Source: VMCP01 sp964408945
GTDB lineage: Bacteria > Bacteroidota > Bacteroidia > NS11-12g > UBA955
Direction: 5' to 3'
Assembly (NCBI GenBank): GCA_964408945.1
Contig: CAYPBJ010000007.1
Span: 1 to 64,000, forward strand
DNA length: 64,000 nt
The translations under genes were made by a program, and so were the position numbers. The notes below the pieces were generated by a model, which saw only the letters and a list, made by a program, of their open reading frames with translations, ran no database searches and was not told where the DNA came from. Numbering within the stretch: position 1 is the stretch's first letter; each line of letters begins with the position of its first letter. Of this stretch, positions 1 through 8,228 are shown one piece after another.

Positions 1-2
1 AT

Positions 3-773
3 TTATTGATTTACTCTAAAAAAGACTGATTCCAGTCCTTCTACATCAGCAGAGATTTCTTGTTCTACTTCAGCAAAATAGGCCGAAGTTGCCGCGCCAG
101 CCATCACGTACATACCTTTCTTCAAGGGGATGTTGTATTGGTGAGCTAAACGAGTTGCTGCAGCAAGGGCTTTCCAAGGGTTGCCTAAAATATCATTTGA
201 ACTTCCTGTTTCAGCCGCATCTCCATTGATATTTAACCGAATTTTATTGTTTTCTAACGGATTGTTAACATCTTCACTGATAATTCCTACTACAAATGCG
301 GCCGAAGAGCAATTGTCAGCCACAACGTCTGATAGGGAGAATTTGAAGTTCTTGTAACGAGAATCAATGATTTCTATAGCTGCGGCAATGCCTGAAACTT
401 TGCCTTTAACTTGATGCTCGTCCAATACCTCATTGATATCCTCATTCAGAATGAAGCATATTTCCGGTTCAACACGAGGATGAATGAATTCTGAAAGAGA
501 CATGGTTCCACCGTTGGTGTGTAACATATCTGATGTCAACATTCCTATGATCATGTCGCTAACACCCATTTGTTTCATCTTCGCTTCAGAAGTAAAACCC
601 ATCTTTACACCAATTAATTGATGGCCTTGGTCAAGTCGGTGTTGAATGACTTGGTGTTGAATTTGATAAGCCTCTTCAAGTGTAAAAGATTGAGTCAAAG
701 ATAATTGATCTATGGGAGTTCTAGTTAAAGCCGCTTGATGAAGGTTGGATGCTGCCGAGGTTATAAAGCTCAT
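3..773 (-). CDS. dmpH: 4-oxalocrotonate decarboxylase (FAH superfamily)
   Basis: This 256-aa protein belongs to the fumarylacetoacetate hydrolase-like family of meta-cleavage enzymes. It most resembles 4-oxalocrotonate decarboxylase (DmpH/XylI), which converts 2-oxohex-3-enedioate to 2-oxopent-4-enoate. Diagnostic segments are KMGFTSEAKMKQMGV (about residues 57-71), HPRVEPEICFIL (metal-binding acidic residues) and AIEIIDSR. The length is normal for the family and the stop lies at the window edge, so the gene is complete. It is transcribed divergently from the hydratase gene at 838, whose product acts next in the pathway. A one-mismatch -7 element (GAACTTTG) lies 7 nt before the ATG. A hydratase assignment is the main alternative, since the two subfamilies are close. 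Confidence 0.85.
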   Translation of the reverse strand: MSFITSAASNLHQAALTRTPIDQLSLTQSFTLEEAYQIQHQVIQHRLDQGHQLIGVKMGFTSEAKMKQMGVSDMIIGMLTSDMLHTNGGTMSLSEFIHPRVEPEICFILNEDINEVLDEHQVKGKVSGIAAAIEIIDSRYKNFKFSLSDVVADNCSSAAFVVGIISEDVNNPLENNKIRLNINGDAAETGSSNDILGNPWKALAAATRLAHQYNIPLKKGMYVMAGAATSAYFAEVEQEISADVEGLESVFFRVNQ

Positions 774-813
774 TGAACTGCAAAGTTCGTTTTTTTTGTT
801 TAAACATGCATAC

Positions 814-821
814 TAACTTTG
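814..821 (+). promoter_or_regulatory. -7 promoter element TAACTTTG for the dmpEFG operon
   Basis: TAACTTTG is a perfect match to the Bacteroidota -7 consensus TAnnTTTG. It lies 16 nt before the ATG at 838, in the 64-bp divergent intergenic region. Confidence 0.6.
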
Positions 822-837
822 GTTCGAAATTTTAATA

Positions 838-1626
838 ATGTCATTAGCTAAGTTTATTGAGGAGGCGGCACTGGCCTTAAGAGATGCAGAAAACCATAGA
901 AAACCTTGCCCTCCAGTGAGGCAACTAATTGGTGAGCAAGATATTGAATCAGCTTACAAGGTGCAAGAAATTAACGTAGCTTGGGCCCTGCAAAATGGTA
1001 AAAGTCTATGTGGTTCTAAAATAGGACTCACTTCCGCAGCGGTACAAAAGCAGTTGGGTGTTGATCAACCTGATTTTGGAGTGCTTTACAGCCACACTCA
1101 AATAGAAAATAATGCGAGCATTATTGCAACAGAACTCATGCAGCCCAAAGCTGAAGCAGAAATTGCTTTCGTTTTGAAAAGCGGTTTTAATCAACCGGTA
1201 TCCAATATTCAACAAATCATAGATGCTACTGATTACATCTGTGCATCCATAGAAGTTGTGGGTTCTAGAGTGGCCAATTGGGACATTCGCATCACCGATA
1301 CCATTGCAGACAATGCATCCGCAAGTCATTTTGTTCTTGGCGACCTACGCGTAACTCCGATGGACTTTGATTTTGAAAATTGCCAGATGAAATTATTAAA
1401 GAATGGGGAGATTGCTTCTCAGGGTAATGGCGCTGCGTGCATGGGTAATCCGCTAAATGCCGTAATGTGGTTGTCCAATACCAGATTGGCGTTGGGAAAT
1501 CCATTGAAAGCGGGCGAAATTATTCTTTCAGGTGCTTTAGGCCCTATGGTTGTTGCATCTTCGGGGGATGCTTTCACGGCTGATATCACCGGACTGGGAC
1601 AAGTATCATTTTCAATTGTTGATTGA
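838..1626 (+). CDS. dmpE: 2-keto-4-pentenoate hydratase
   Basis: This 262-aa protein is in the same superfamily as the divergent neighbour but carries hydratase signatures: KIGLTSAAVQKQLGVDQPDFG (about residues 60-80), QPKAEAEIAFVL with the metal-binding glutamates, and SIEVVGSR. The predicted reaction is hydration of 2-oxopent-4-enoate to 4-hydroxy-2-oxopentanoate in the lower meta-cleavage pathway. Its TGA stop overlaps the next ATG by one base (TGATG), indicating translational coupling within a dmpE-dmpF-dmpG operon. In this phylum such genes often belong to the 2-aminomuconate (kynurenine) branch or to catechol degradation. The upstream part that would decide is outside the window. Confidence 0.88.
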   Translation: MSLAKFIEEAALALRDAENHRKPCPPVRQLIGEQDIESAYKVQEINVAWALQNGKSLCGSKIGLTSAAVQKQLGVDQPDFGVLYSHTQIENNASIIATELMQPKAEAEIAFVLKSGFNQPVSNIQQIIDATDYICASIEVVGSRVANWDIRITDTIADNASASHFVLGDLRVTPMDFDFENCQMKLLKNGEIASQGNGAACMGNPLNAVMWLSNTRLALGNPLKAGEIILSGALGPMVVASSGDAFTADITGLGQVSFSIVD

Positions 1627-2561
1627 TGAAGAAATTTAAAGTTGCCATCATTGGTCCCGGTAATATTGGAACCGATTTGATGATCAAAGTGATGAGGTAT
1701 TCTGACATCCTGGAAATGGGTGCTATGGTGGGTATAGATCCTGCTTCCGACGGACTAGCCCGCGCACAAAGAATGGGTGTTCCAACGACTCATGAAGGTA
1801 TACAAGGACTCATCAATATGCCTCAATGGAGTGAGATAGATTTTGTATTTGACGCAACTTCGGCGAAGGCACACATTGCCAATGCTAAGGTCATTCGGCA
1901 GTTTCCCGGCAAAAAAATGATTGATCTCACACCCGCTGCGATTGGTCCGTTTGTGATTCCACCAGTCAATTTTGAACAATTGAATCTGGATCAAGTAGAT
2001 AATGTCAATATGGTTACCTGTGGCGGACAAGCAACTATTCCCATCGTTGCTGCGGTTTCAAGAGTTGCAAAAGTGCATTATGGCGAGATTGTGGCTTCCA
2101 TTGCTTCAAAATCAGCCGGACCAGGCACCAGAGCAAACATCGATGAGTTCACCGAAACTACATCCCACGGAATAGAAAAAGTAGGTGGCGCCGAGCGCGG
2201 AAAGGCCATCATAGTATTGAATCCGGCCGAGCCTCCCTTGGTGATGCGCGACACGGTGTTTACATTGAGCGAACCTGCTGACAGAGAGCAAATACGCGAA
2301 AGTATTCATCAAATGGTGGCCGAGGTTCAAAAATATGTGCCCGGTTATCAGTTGCATCAAGAGGTTCAGTTTGAGGATATTTTGGAGCAGAATCCTGTTT
2401 TTATTGAAGGACTGGGACACCGTTGGGGACTAAAAACCACGGTTTTATTGAGGGTAGTAGGGGCAGGACATTACCTTCCCGAGTACGCCGGAAACTTAGA
2501 TATCATGACCAGTGCTGCTAAAGCAACTGCCGAACGTTGGGCTCAATACTTAATGAAATGA
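1626..2561 (+). CDS. dmpF: Acetaldehyde dehydrogenase (acylating)
   Basis: This 311-aa protein matches the DmpF/MhpF/BphJ family, which oxidises acetaldehyde with CoA and NAD+ to acetyl-CoA and works in a channelling complex with the aldolase encoded next. It has an N-terminal NAD-binding motif (VAIIGPGNIGTDL, residues 5-17) and the nucleophilic cysteine in MVTCGGQAT (about residues 127-135). The typical SKSAGPGTRANIDEFTETT segment follows. The ATG at 1626 shares a base with the preceding stop, and its own TGA overlaps the aldolase start as ATGA, so all three genes are tightly coupled. A TTG at 1623 is in frame but less likely as the start. Confidence 0.95.
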   Translation: MKKFKVAIIGPGNIGTDLMIKVMRYSDILEMGAMVGIDPASDGLARAQRMGVPTTHEGIQGLINMPQWSEIDFVFDATSAKAHIANAKVIRQFPGKKMIDLTPAAIGPFVIPPVNFEQLNLDQVDNVNMVTCGGQATIPIVAAVSRVAKVHYGEIVASIASKSAGPGTRANIDEFTETTSHGIEKVGGAERGKAIIVLNPAEPPLVMRDTVFTLSEPADREQIRESIHQMVAEVQKYVPGYQLHQEVQFEDILEQNPVFIEGLGHRWGLKTTVLLRVVGAGHYLPEYAGNLDIMTSAAKATAERWAQYLMK

Positions 2562-3723
2562 CAAAGAAATTTTACATTCAAGACGTCACTTTGCGTGACG
2601 GACAACATGCCATCAGGCATCAATACAGCATTGATCAAGTCGTTCAAATTGCCAAAGCTTTAGATGATGCGGGCGTTGACGCCATTGAAGTGGCTCATGG
2701 TGATGGACTTTCAGGCGGAAGTTTCAACTACGGATTTGGGGCGCACACAGATTGGGAATGGATTGGAGCCGTTGCAAAAGTTCTTAAAAATGCCAAACTA
2801 ACTACGTTGCTGTTGCCTGGAATTGGCACCATCGATGACTTGAAAAAGGCCTGTGATTTGGGTGTGCAGTCAGTACGAGTAGCCACCCACTGCACCGAAG
2901 CTGATATTTCGGCTCAGCACATTGCCGCTGCTCGTTCTCTTGGGATGGATGTAGCGGGATTCTTGATGATGGCGCACATGAATACCCCTGAGAAACTTGC
3001 CGAACAAGCCAAATTGATGGAAAGTTACGGAGCACACTGTGTATACGTTACTGATAGTGCCGGCGCATTAACCATGGACGGTGTTCGTGACCGCATTCAA
3101 GCTTTTAAATCAGTTCTAAGCAAGGAAACAGAACTTGGTATACATTGTCACCACAATTTATCGTTGGGGGTNNNNNNNNNNNNNNNNNNNNNNNNNNNNN
3201 NNNNNNNNNNNNNNNNNNNNNNNNNNNNNNNNNNNNNNNNNNNNNNNNNNNNNNNNNNNNNNNNNNNNNNNTAAGCAAGGAAACAGAACTTGGTATACAT
3301 TGTCACCACAATTTATCGTTGGGGGTTGCCAACACGGTAGTTGCGCTTCAAGAAGGAGCTACCCGTTTGGATGCATCGTTGGCAGGGATGGGAGCAGGAG
3401 CGGGTAATGCACCTTTGGAAGTTCTCATTGCAGTGATGAATCGGATGGATGCTGTCCACGGTTGTGATTTGTTTGCCTTAATGGATGCCGCAGACGATTT
3501 GATTCGACCGTTGCAAACCCGTCCGGTTCGCGTAGATCGTGAAACCTTGAGCCTCGGGTACGCCGGTGTATACTCTAGTTTCTTGCTTCACGCTGAACGC
3601 GCTAGTCAGATGTACGGTGTAGACACTCGCGACATTCTCGAAGAGCTTGGCAAACTTAAAATGGTAGGAGGCCAGGAAGACATGATCATTGATGTGGCGT
3701 TGAAATTGAAGAATAGTCTTTAG
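2558..3723 (+). CDS. dmpG: 4-hydroxy-2-oxovalerate aldolase (interrupted by an assembly gap)
   Basis: DmpG/MhpE-type HMGL-like aldolase that cleaves 4-hydroxy-2-oxovalerate to pyruvate and acetaldehyde. Visible motifs are DVTLRDGQHAIRHQ near the N-terminus and the divalent-metal HxH motif in GIHCHHNLSLG. It starts at the ATG overlapping the previous stop (ATGA). A 100-N run at 3172-3271 splits the gene, and the 55 bases before the run are repeated exactly after it. Collapsing the N run plus one copy (155 bp) leaves 1011 bp, an in-frame 336-codon gene, the normal family length. The gene is therefore almost certainly intact in the organism and the break is an assembly artefact. Confidence 0.93.
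3117..3326. repeat. 55-bp direct repeat flanking the N run (assembly artefact)
   Basis: Copies at 3117-3171 and 3272-3326 are identical. A 55-bp unmerged overlap is what a de Bruijn assembler with k=55 leaves at contig ends. Removing one copy restores the aldolase reading frame, so this is not a biological repeat. Confidence 0.9.
3172..3271. other. Assembly gap (100 N) that is really a 55-bp contig overlap
   Basis: There are exactly 100 N. The bases at 3117-3171 recur identically at 3272-3326, so the two contigs overlap by 55 bp. The true sequence probably joins 3171 directly to 3327. Confidence 0.9.
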
Positions 3724-3986
3724 TCTGTGGTCTGAAGTCCAAAGTCGAGAGTCCAGAGTCTGTAGTCTGAAGTCTGTAGTCTGTAGTCTGTAGTCTGTAG
3801 TCTGTAGTACAAAGTCTGTGGTCGAGAGTCCAGAGTCTGTAGTCTGAAGTCTGTAGTCTGTGGTCTGTGGTCTGTAGTCCAAAGTCTGTGGGCGAGGGGC
3901 GAGAGACCGTGGGATTAGGGTTGGTTTTGGATTCCGGTTCCCGGCACCCGGCACCCGACACCCGACACCCGCTACCCGATTGTCCA
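3721..3986. repeat. Heptanucleotide array 1 (about 38 units, one phase)
   Basis: Starting exactly at the aldolase stop codon TAG, the sequence divides into consecutive 7-mers without a phase break: TAGTCTG, TGGTCTG, AAGTCCA, AAGTCGA and so on. About 24 units are of the NNGTCNN type. From about 3889 a GC-rich transition leads into CACCCGG, CACCCGA, CACCCGC and TACCCGA (3945-3979). Minus-strand reading frames through it give repetitive TDYRLQT-like peptides and should not be called genes. About 90 bp of unremarkable sequence separates it from the next promoter. Together these make up the 356-bp gene-free stretch before 4080. Confidence 0.9.
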
Positions 3987-4057
3987 CTAAATAAAACAAT
4001 TTGTCAGAAGTGTGTTATTAGTCGATGACGGAGGAACTTTTTGGTGAGCGTATGCGT

Positions 4058-4065
4058 TATATTTG
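4058..4065 (+). promoter_or_regulatory. -7 promoter element TATATTTG
   Basis: Perfect TAnnTTTG match 14 nt before the ATG at 4080. A TTTTTGG at 4038-4044 is a loose candidate for the upstream TTG element. Confidence 0.6.
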
Positions 4066-4079
4066 CAAAACCTATAATT

Positions 4080-4721
4080 ATGAATTTGAATTCATTTAAA
4101 ACTGTATCTATTGCTCTTATTGGCGCAGTTGCCATGAGCAGTTGCATCAATTCTAAAGAAGCTTATGAGAAATCAAAGTTGTCTGGATTTGTCGCTGAAC
4201 AAACTCAAGACATTTTGAAGAAGAATCCTCCTCAAGTTGATTTTTCTGGTGTTGAAGCCAAAATATCTACGGTTGATATGAAGGTGAAAGCCATGGATGA
4301 AAACAACGCAAAAGCTCAAGCAGTTGTTGCGAAGTTGGAAGATAAATTGAAAACCATTGAAACTTTGGAGAAAGAATCTAAATCAGAATTTGAGCGTTCA
4401 AATACTGCCGTTATCTTTTTCGATGTGAATTCATCAGTTCTTTCTACCAGTGCAATGCAAGAAATGTTCCGTTGGAAGTCAGCTTTAGATATCGCTTCTT
4501 CAGCTTACAGCTACGAGATCAATGTATTTACTTCTGCTGATAAAACCGGTTCTGATGCTACCAACGATAGATTGAGAGCTCGCAGAGCTGAGTCAGTGCG
4601 TAAGTTCTTGACTGAGGTTTTGGGTGTTAAAGCCAAAATCAACATCACTACCGTTCAACCTGCACACTCTCAGAGCAATACACTTGATCGCAGAGCAGTT
4701 ATCAGTATTGATTGTAAGTAA
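4080..4721 (+). CDS. OmpA-like peptidoglycan-associated lipoprotein
   Basis: This 213-aa protein has an N-terminal lipoprotein signal ending at the lipobox AMSSC (Cys22). A charged, probably coiled-coil stretch spans about residues 55-110. The C-terminal third has OmpA/MotB-like features, including NDRLRARRAESVRKFL and LDRRAVISI. Such proteins anchor the outer membrane to peptidoglycan. The start at 4080 is chosen over an in-frame TTG at 4041 because the signal peptide begins there and the promoter element lies between them. The gene is followed by a strong terminator, so it is probably monocistronic. No closer family name could be assigned. Confidence 0.75.
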   Translation: MNLNSFKTVSIALIGAVAMSSCINSKEAYEKSKLSGFVAEQTQDILKKNPPQVDFSGVEAKISTVDMKVKAMDENNAKAQAVVAKLEDKLKTIETLEKESKSEFERSNTAVIFFDVNSSVLSTSAMQEMFRWKSALDIASSAYSYEINVFTSADKTGSDATNDRLRARRAESVRKFLTEVLGVKAKINITTVQPAHSQSNTLDRRAVISIDCK

Positions 4722-4746
4722 TTAAAATAATAAACGTTTAATATTT

Positions 4747-4779
4747 GAGGCCGCCTTTAAAGGGCGGCCTCTTTTTTTT
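4747..4779 (+). terminator. Rho-independent terminator
   Basis: A 9-bp stem, GAGGCCGCC (4747-4755) with GGCGGCCTC (4763-4771), is followed by eight T. It ends the OmpA-like transcript and directly abuts the next promoter element. Confidence 0.9.
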
Positions 4780-4786
4780 ACTTTTG
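4779..4786 (+). promoter_or_regulatory. -7 promoter element TACTTTTG
   Basis: Perfect TAnnTTTG match only 4 nt before the ATG at 4791, overlapping the last T of the preceding terminator. It predicts a leaderless or near-leaderless mRNA. Confidence 0.65.
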
Positions 4787-4790
4787 AGGA

Positions 4791-7352
4791 ATGAAGTCGT
4801 TTTTCCTCGCACTTGCATCCATAATTTGTTTGAATGCCTCCGCCCAAATTGAATACGTGAATCCTATGGTTGGGACTGGTGGACATGGACATACTTTCCC
4901 CGGCCCAGTGGCCCCTTTTGGAATGGTGCAACTCAGTCCAGATACGCGTAACGATAACTCTTGGGATGCCTGTGGGGGATATTATTACCACGACTCTTTT
5001 ATTTTAGGATTTTCACATACTCACCTCAGTGGAACTGGGGTTTCTGATTTGGGTGATGTGCTTTTTCAGCCTTTGAATTCCCCCGAATTTGATCCCAAGA
5101 AATACAGACAATCATTCAATCACAAAAATGAAGCGGCAGCACTCGGTTGGTACAAAGTACTTCTCAATGAAACTCAAACCACGGTTGAGCTGACAGCATC
5201 GGAATATGCAGGGTTTCAGAAGTACAGTTATCCCCAGGGAAAAGACCGCTGGGTATTGATAGATTTAGANNNNNNNNNNNNNNNNNNNNNNNNNNNNNNN
5301 NNNNNNNNNNNNNNNNNNNNNNNNNNNNNNNNNNNNNNNNNNNNNNNNNNNNNNNNNNNNNNNNNNNNNTTGCCGGTTTGGGAATTGGGTAGTTCGGAGA
5401 CCAATTGCATGATTGGGTTTCACAGTGTTCCGGTGATTTTGGAGGCACTTCAAAAAGGTATTTTGATTGATTTTGATACTGTAATGCTCCTTCAAGCAGT
5501 CAGAAATAGTTCTGATTTAAAGGAACCTGCTTACCAATATCAAATTCCTATTGCCCGAGAACTACTCACTCTGTATTACGCTGATTTAGGTTATATAGAT
5601 GTTTTGAAAGAGGCAGAATCAGTTTCGAAAACGCTTGAATACGCTTACGATGATTGGTGTGTTTCAAAGATCATACAATTGTTAAGACCAGACTCGGTTT
5701 CTCTCATCAATGAATACCGAATGCGCAGTGAGCGTTTCTTGGGACTCTTTGATCCAGAAACCAAAACCATGCGTCCACGTCGAAACGGGCAGTTTTTAAC
5801 CCCCTATAAACCCGGCGAAGTCAACAATCATTATACCGAAGCCAATGCTTGGCAATATTCGTTTTATGTGCCTCATAATTTAGAACAATTGATCTCATTA
5901 ATGGGTGGTAAGAAGGCTTTTAATGCTCAACTTGACAGTCTATTTTATGGTTCCGAGGGACTTTCAGGCCGGGAACAGGCCGATATCTCCGGATTGATTG
6001 GACAATATGCCCACGGAAACGAGCCAAGTCATCACATGGCGTATTTATATAACAACGCAGGAAGTCCCCAGAAAACACAAGAACTGGTCAGACGTATCAT
6101 GAAGGATTTTTATTCAAATACTCCTGATGGTTTGATTGGAAATGAAGATTGCGGCCAAATGAGTGCTTGGTATGTAATGTCTGCGTTGGGAATCTATGCA
6201 GTGGCGCCCGGTAGCAATGAATATTCAGTGGGATATCCCTTGTTTCCTGAAATTACTTTGAAAAACGAAATGGGTGAGGTTTTGGTGTTTGAGCGTCCGT
6301 CAAACATGAAGGAATTTGGTCCATTAGGACTCAAAGGATCGGATTTCATAGCTAAATATAAAAGTAAGTTTGGTGTACCGGTGTCAGTAAATGTGAGTGC
6401 TGATAGGGTTTATTATCAAGTGCCTTACGATTGGATTCTGATGGGTGATGGTCTAAAATTCAGTCAATCAAACACAGATACTTTGACAGCTGTAAACTTA
6501 CAATCTGTGAGTCATATATACGCCCGTGCAGATATTCAAGCTCCACAACAGGTGGAGAAAGGTTCAACCTATCCTGTACAGGTTTCCAATTTTACCAATG
6601 GTCATGTTGCCGCTCCATTGCATGTTTATGTGAGGTATATTGATTCGCCGTTTGTATTTAAACATGGGTTCCCGGGAAGGGTAGTACACAGATATTATCT
6701 TGTCGAAGATCAGAAACAATTTACTTTTAATTTGACGGGATCTGCTTTGGTATGGGCATGCGTGGGTGATCCATATAATTCTAAGACTGAATTCACGGCA
6801 ACCTACATTACCGAGAAACCCAATAATTACAAGGTGGTTTCCATTGCTGGGAAGTATAATCCTCAGTATTCCGCGGGTGGTCCTGAGGCTTTGGTCGATG
6901 GTGTTTTAGGTACAGAGCAATGGCGAAGCGGTGGCTGGCAAGGATACCAATCGCAAGATTTTCAGGCAGTGATCGATTTAAAGGAAGAAATATCCGTAAA
7001 GCATATTATGCCCTGTTTTTTATCTGATGAGCGTGCTTGGATCTTTTTACCCAAAGAAGTTCGACTAGAATATTCATTAGATGGAGTCAATTTTATACCG
7101 TTTAATGATTTTAAGTTCGATGTTTCTCTGCGCAGATCAGAATCACAAGTTGTACCCATTTGTCTTTCTCCAAAAATTATCAAAAAGAAAAAAGTCAAAT
7201 ATATTTCTGAAGTGAAAGCTCGCTATATTAGGGTAAGTGCGAGCAATTTCGGAAAACTACCAAAGGGACATCCTGGTTTTGACTACAACGGAGACGCCTT
7301 CATCTTTATTGATGAGATTGTAATTAATCCGCCAGTAGAAGAGTTATTGTAA
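4791..7352 (+). CDS. GH92 family alpha-mannosidase with C-terminal F5/8-like domain (gapped)
   Basis: The protein has a signal peptide (ending near NASAQ), the GH92 N-terminal motif HTFPGPVAPFGMVQLSPDT and GFSHTHLSGTG. After the gap it continues with SSETNCMIGFHSVPVI, YTEANAWQYSF (the acid Glu region) and GNEDCGQMSAWYVMSALG (the catalytic-base Asp region). About residues 690-850 resemble an F5/8-type carbohydrate-binding domain. The family removes terminal mannose from glycans with inversion, usually exported. A 100-N run sits at 5270-5369. The frame passes through it by chance, but the distance between conserved motifs is too short, so roughly 150-200 residues of the catalytic domain appear to be missing from the assembly. 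Confidence 0.9.
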   Translation: MKSFFLALASIICLNASAQIEYVNPMVGTGGHGHTFPGPVAPFGMVQLSPDTRNDNSWDACGGYYYHDSFILGFSHTHLSGTGVSDLGDVLFQPLNSPEFDPKKYRQSFNHKNEAAALGWYKVLLNETQTTVELTASEYAGFQKYSYPQGKDRWVLIDLXXXXXXXXXXXXXXXXXXXXXXXXXXXXXXXXXXLPVWELGSSETNCMIGFHSVPVILEALQKGILIDFDTVMLLQAVRNSSDLKEPAYQYQIPIARELLTLYYADLGYIDVLKEAESVSKTLEYAYDDWCVSKIIQLLRPDSVSLINEYRMRSERFLGLFDPETKTMRPRRNGQFLTPYKPGEVNNHYTEANAWQYSFYVPHNLEQLISLMGGKKAFNAQLDSLFYGSEGLSGREQADISGLIGQYAHGNEPSHHMAYLYNNAGSPQKTQELVRRIMKDFYSNTPDGLIGNEDCGQMSAWYVMSALGIYAVAPGSNEYSVGYPLFPEITLKNEMGEVLVFERPSNMKEFGPLGLKGSDFIAKYKSKFGVPVSVNVSADRVYYQVPYDWILMGDGLKFSQSNTDTLTAVNLQSVSHIYARADIQAPQQVEKGSTYPVQVSNFTNGHVAAPLHVYVRYIDSPFVFKHGFPGRVVHRYYLVEDQKQFTFNLTGSALVWACVGDPYNSKTEFTATYITEKPNNYKVVSIAGKYNPQYSAGGPEALVDGVLGTEQWRSGGWQGYQSQDFQAVIDLKEEISVKHIMPCFLSDERAWIFLPKEVRLEYSLDGVNFIPFNDFKFDVSLRRSESQVVPICLSPKIIKKKKVKYISEVKARYIRVSASNFGKLPKGHPGFDYNGDAFIFIDEIVINPPVEELL
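5270..5369. other. Assembly gap (100 N), true size larger
   Basis: There are exactly 100 N with no flanking duplication, unlike the first gap. Spacing of GH92 motifs on either side suggests that several hundred bases are missing. Confidence 0.75.
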
Positions 7353-7426
7353 GCGGGTATCGGGTATCGGGTATCGGGGGTCGGGGGTCGGGGGTCGGGT
7401 ATCGGGTTTCGGGTTTCGGGTTTTAG
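7350..7426. repeat. Heptanucleotide array 2, G-rich, stop codon to stop codon
   Basis: It runs from the TAA of the GH92 gene (7350-7352) to the convergent stop at 7423-7425. Units are TAAGCGG, 3x GTATCGG, 3x GGGTCGG, GTATCGG, 2x GTTTCGG and GTTTTAG. The unit is GGG plus four bases, so the + strand has more than four G3 runs with 4-nt spacers, a canonical G-quadruplex pattern. GTATCGG is a rotation of the reverse complement of TACCCGA, which occurs at the right end of array 1. Confidence 0.9.
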
Positions 7427-8139
7427 GTGGCGGCGGTGAGGTTGTAGCGAACTTGGACAACGCGTTTATGGATCCAATGGAAAGCGTAAAAATGAACAAT
7501 GATTACGGCCTCTAGAGATACGATGTACCAGGGCCATTCACCGATGATGAAAGGATTATTTGCGTCAGGACGTTGTGCTAAATACATATAATTAGCACCT
7601 AAGAAATAGTTGATAGACCCGATAATTGGAAGAACCAATTGGGTGTAAAGAAACACTTTCCACCAAGAGAATGGACGGGGTGTAAATTGTAGTTTGTAGG
7701 TTGCAAAGAAGGCGGTTACTATAATGCCACCATGTCCAATGGTGTATGTTGTCGCATTGTAGATAGAATATCCTTCGGTAATTTCTGGAGTGAGGAATGC
7801 GTGAATGGCTCCAGCGCTCCAGAAGATGAGAAATTCATACACCCATTGTTTTTTTGTGAAACAAAGTATAATGGCGAGAAGCTGTGAGAAAGAACATAAT
7901 TGAAGTGGTAGGTTTACGGTTGCATCCCATGTACCATTTAGTATGGCGTGAATTTGAGAATATATATAGTCTGCGGCTAGGAAACTTCCGAGTGCATATC
8001 TGATGATGTCGAGTCTTTTGGTGTTTGCCTTGTAGGAGGCGCCAAAAACAATGATGAAAAATGCTAATAGGCCTAAGTTCATGGCAATCCATACATTTGA
8101 GCCTATGGAAACGGTATAATGGGTTAGATTACGGTCCAT
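7423..8139 (-). CDS. TIGR02206-like integral membrane protein
   Basis: This 238-aa protein has about six or seven hydrophobic segments. It resembles the TIGR02206/YwaF family of unknown function, with the characteristic LPLQLCSFSQLLAI segment (about residues 78-91) and an HGGIIVTA segment (about residues 133-140). No catalytic role is known. It converges with the GH92 gene across array 2. The nearest promoter-like sequence upstream (TATATTG) is one base short of the consensus. Family assignment is by recognition of these segments only. Confidence 0.7.
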   Translation of the reverse strand: MDRNLTHYTVSIGSNVWIAMNLGLLAFFIIVFGASYKANTKRLDIIRYALGSFLAADYIYSQIHAILNGTWDATVNLPLQLCSFSQLLAIILCFTKKQWVYEFLIFWSAGAIHAFLTPEITEGYSIYNATTYTIGHGGIIVTAFFATYKLQFTPRPFSWWKVFLYTQLVLPIIGSINYFLGANYMYLAQRPDANNPFIIGEWPWYIVSLEAVIIVHFYAFHWIHKRVVQVRYNLTAAT

Positions 8140-8181
8140 TTTGCAATATATTACAAAAGGATAATATATTGATACACAAAA

Positions 8182-8208
8182 AAATCCCTAGCTTGTGACT
8201 AGGGATTT
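8182..8208 (-). terminator. Rho-independent terminator after the small sorting-tail gene
   Basis: A 10-bp perfect stem, AAATCCCTAG (8182-8191) with CTAGGGATTT (8199-8208), has a 7-nt loop. Read on the minus strand it is followed by a T run, which places it 3' of the gene at 8229-8414. Confidence 0.85.
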
Positions 8209-8228
8209 AAATATAGAAAATGATTCAA

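Noticed and set aside
3117..3326. Biological direct repeat or insertion in the aldolase gene
   Set aside because: Copies flank exactly 100 N and removal of N plus one copy restores the family length; best explained by assembly.
3721..3986. CRISPR array
   Set aside because: Units are 7 bp with no spacers of 25-40 bp, no palindromic repeat and no cas genes.
3478..3999. Minus-strand open frames with TDYRLQT-like peptide repeats
   Set aside because: They are translations of heptanucleotide array 1 read antisense into the aldolase gene; the peptide repeat follows the DNA period and there is no start or domain support.
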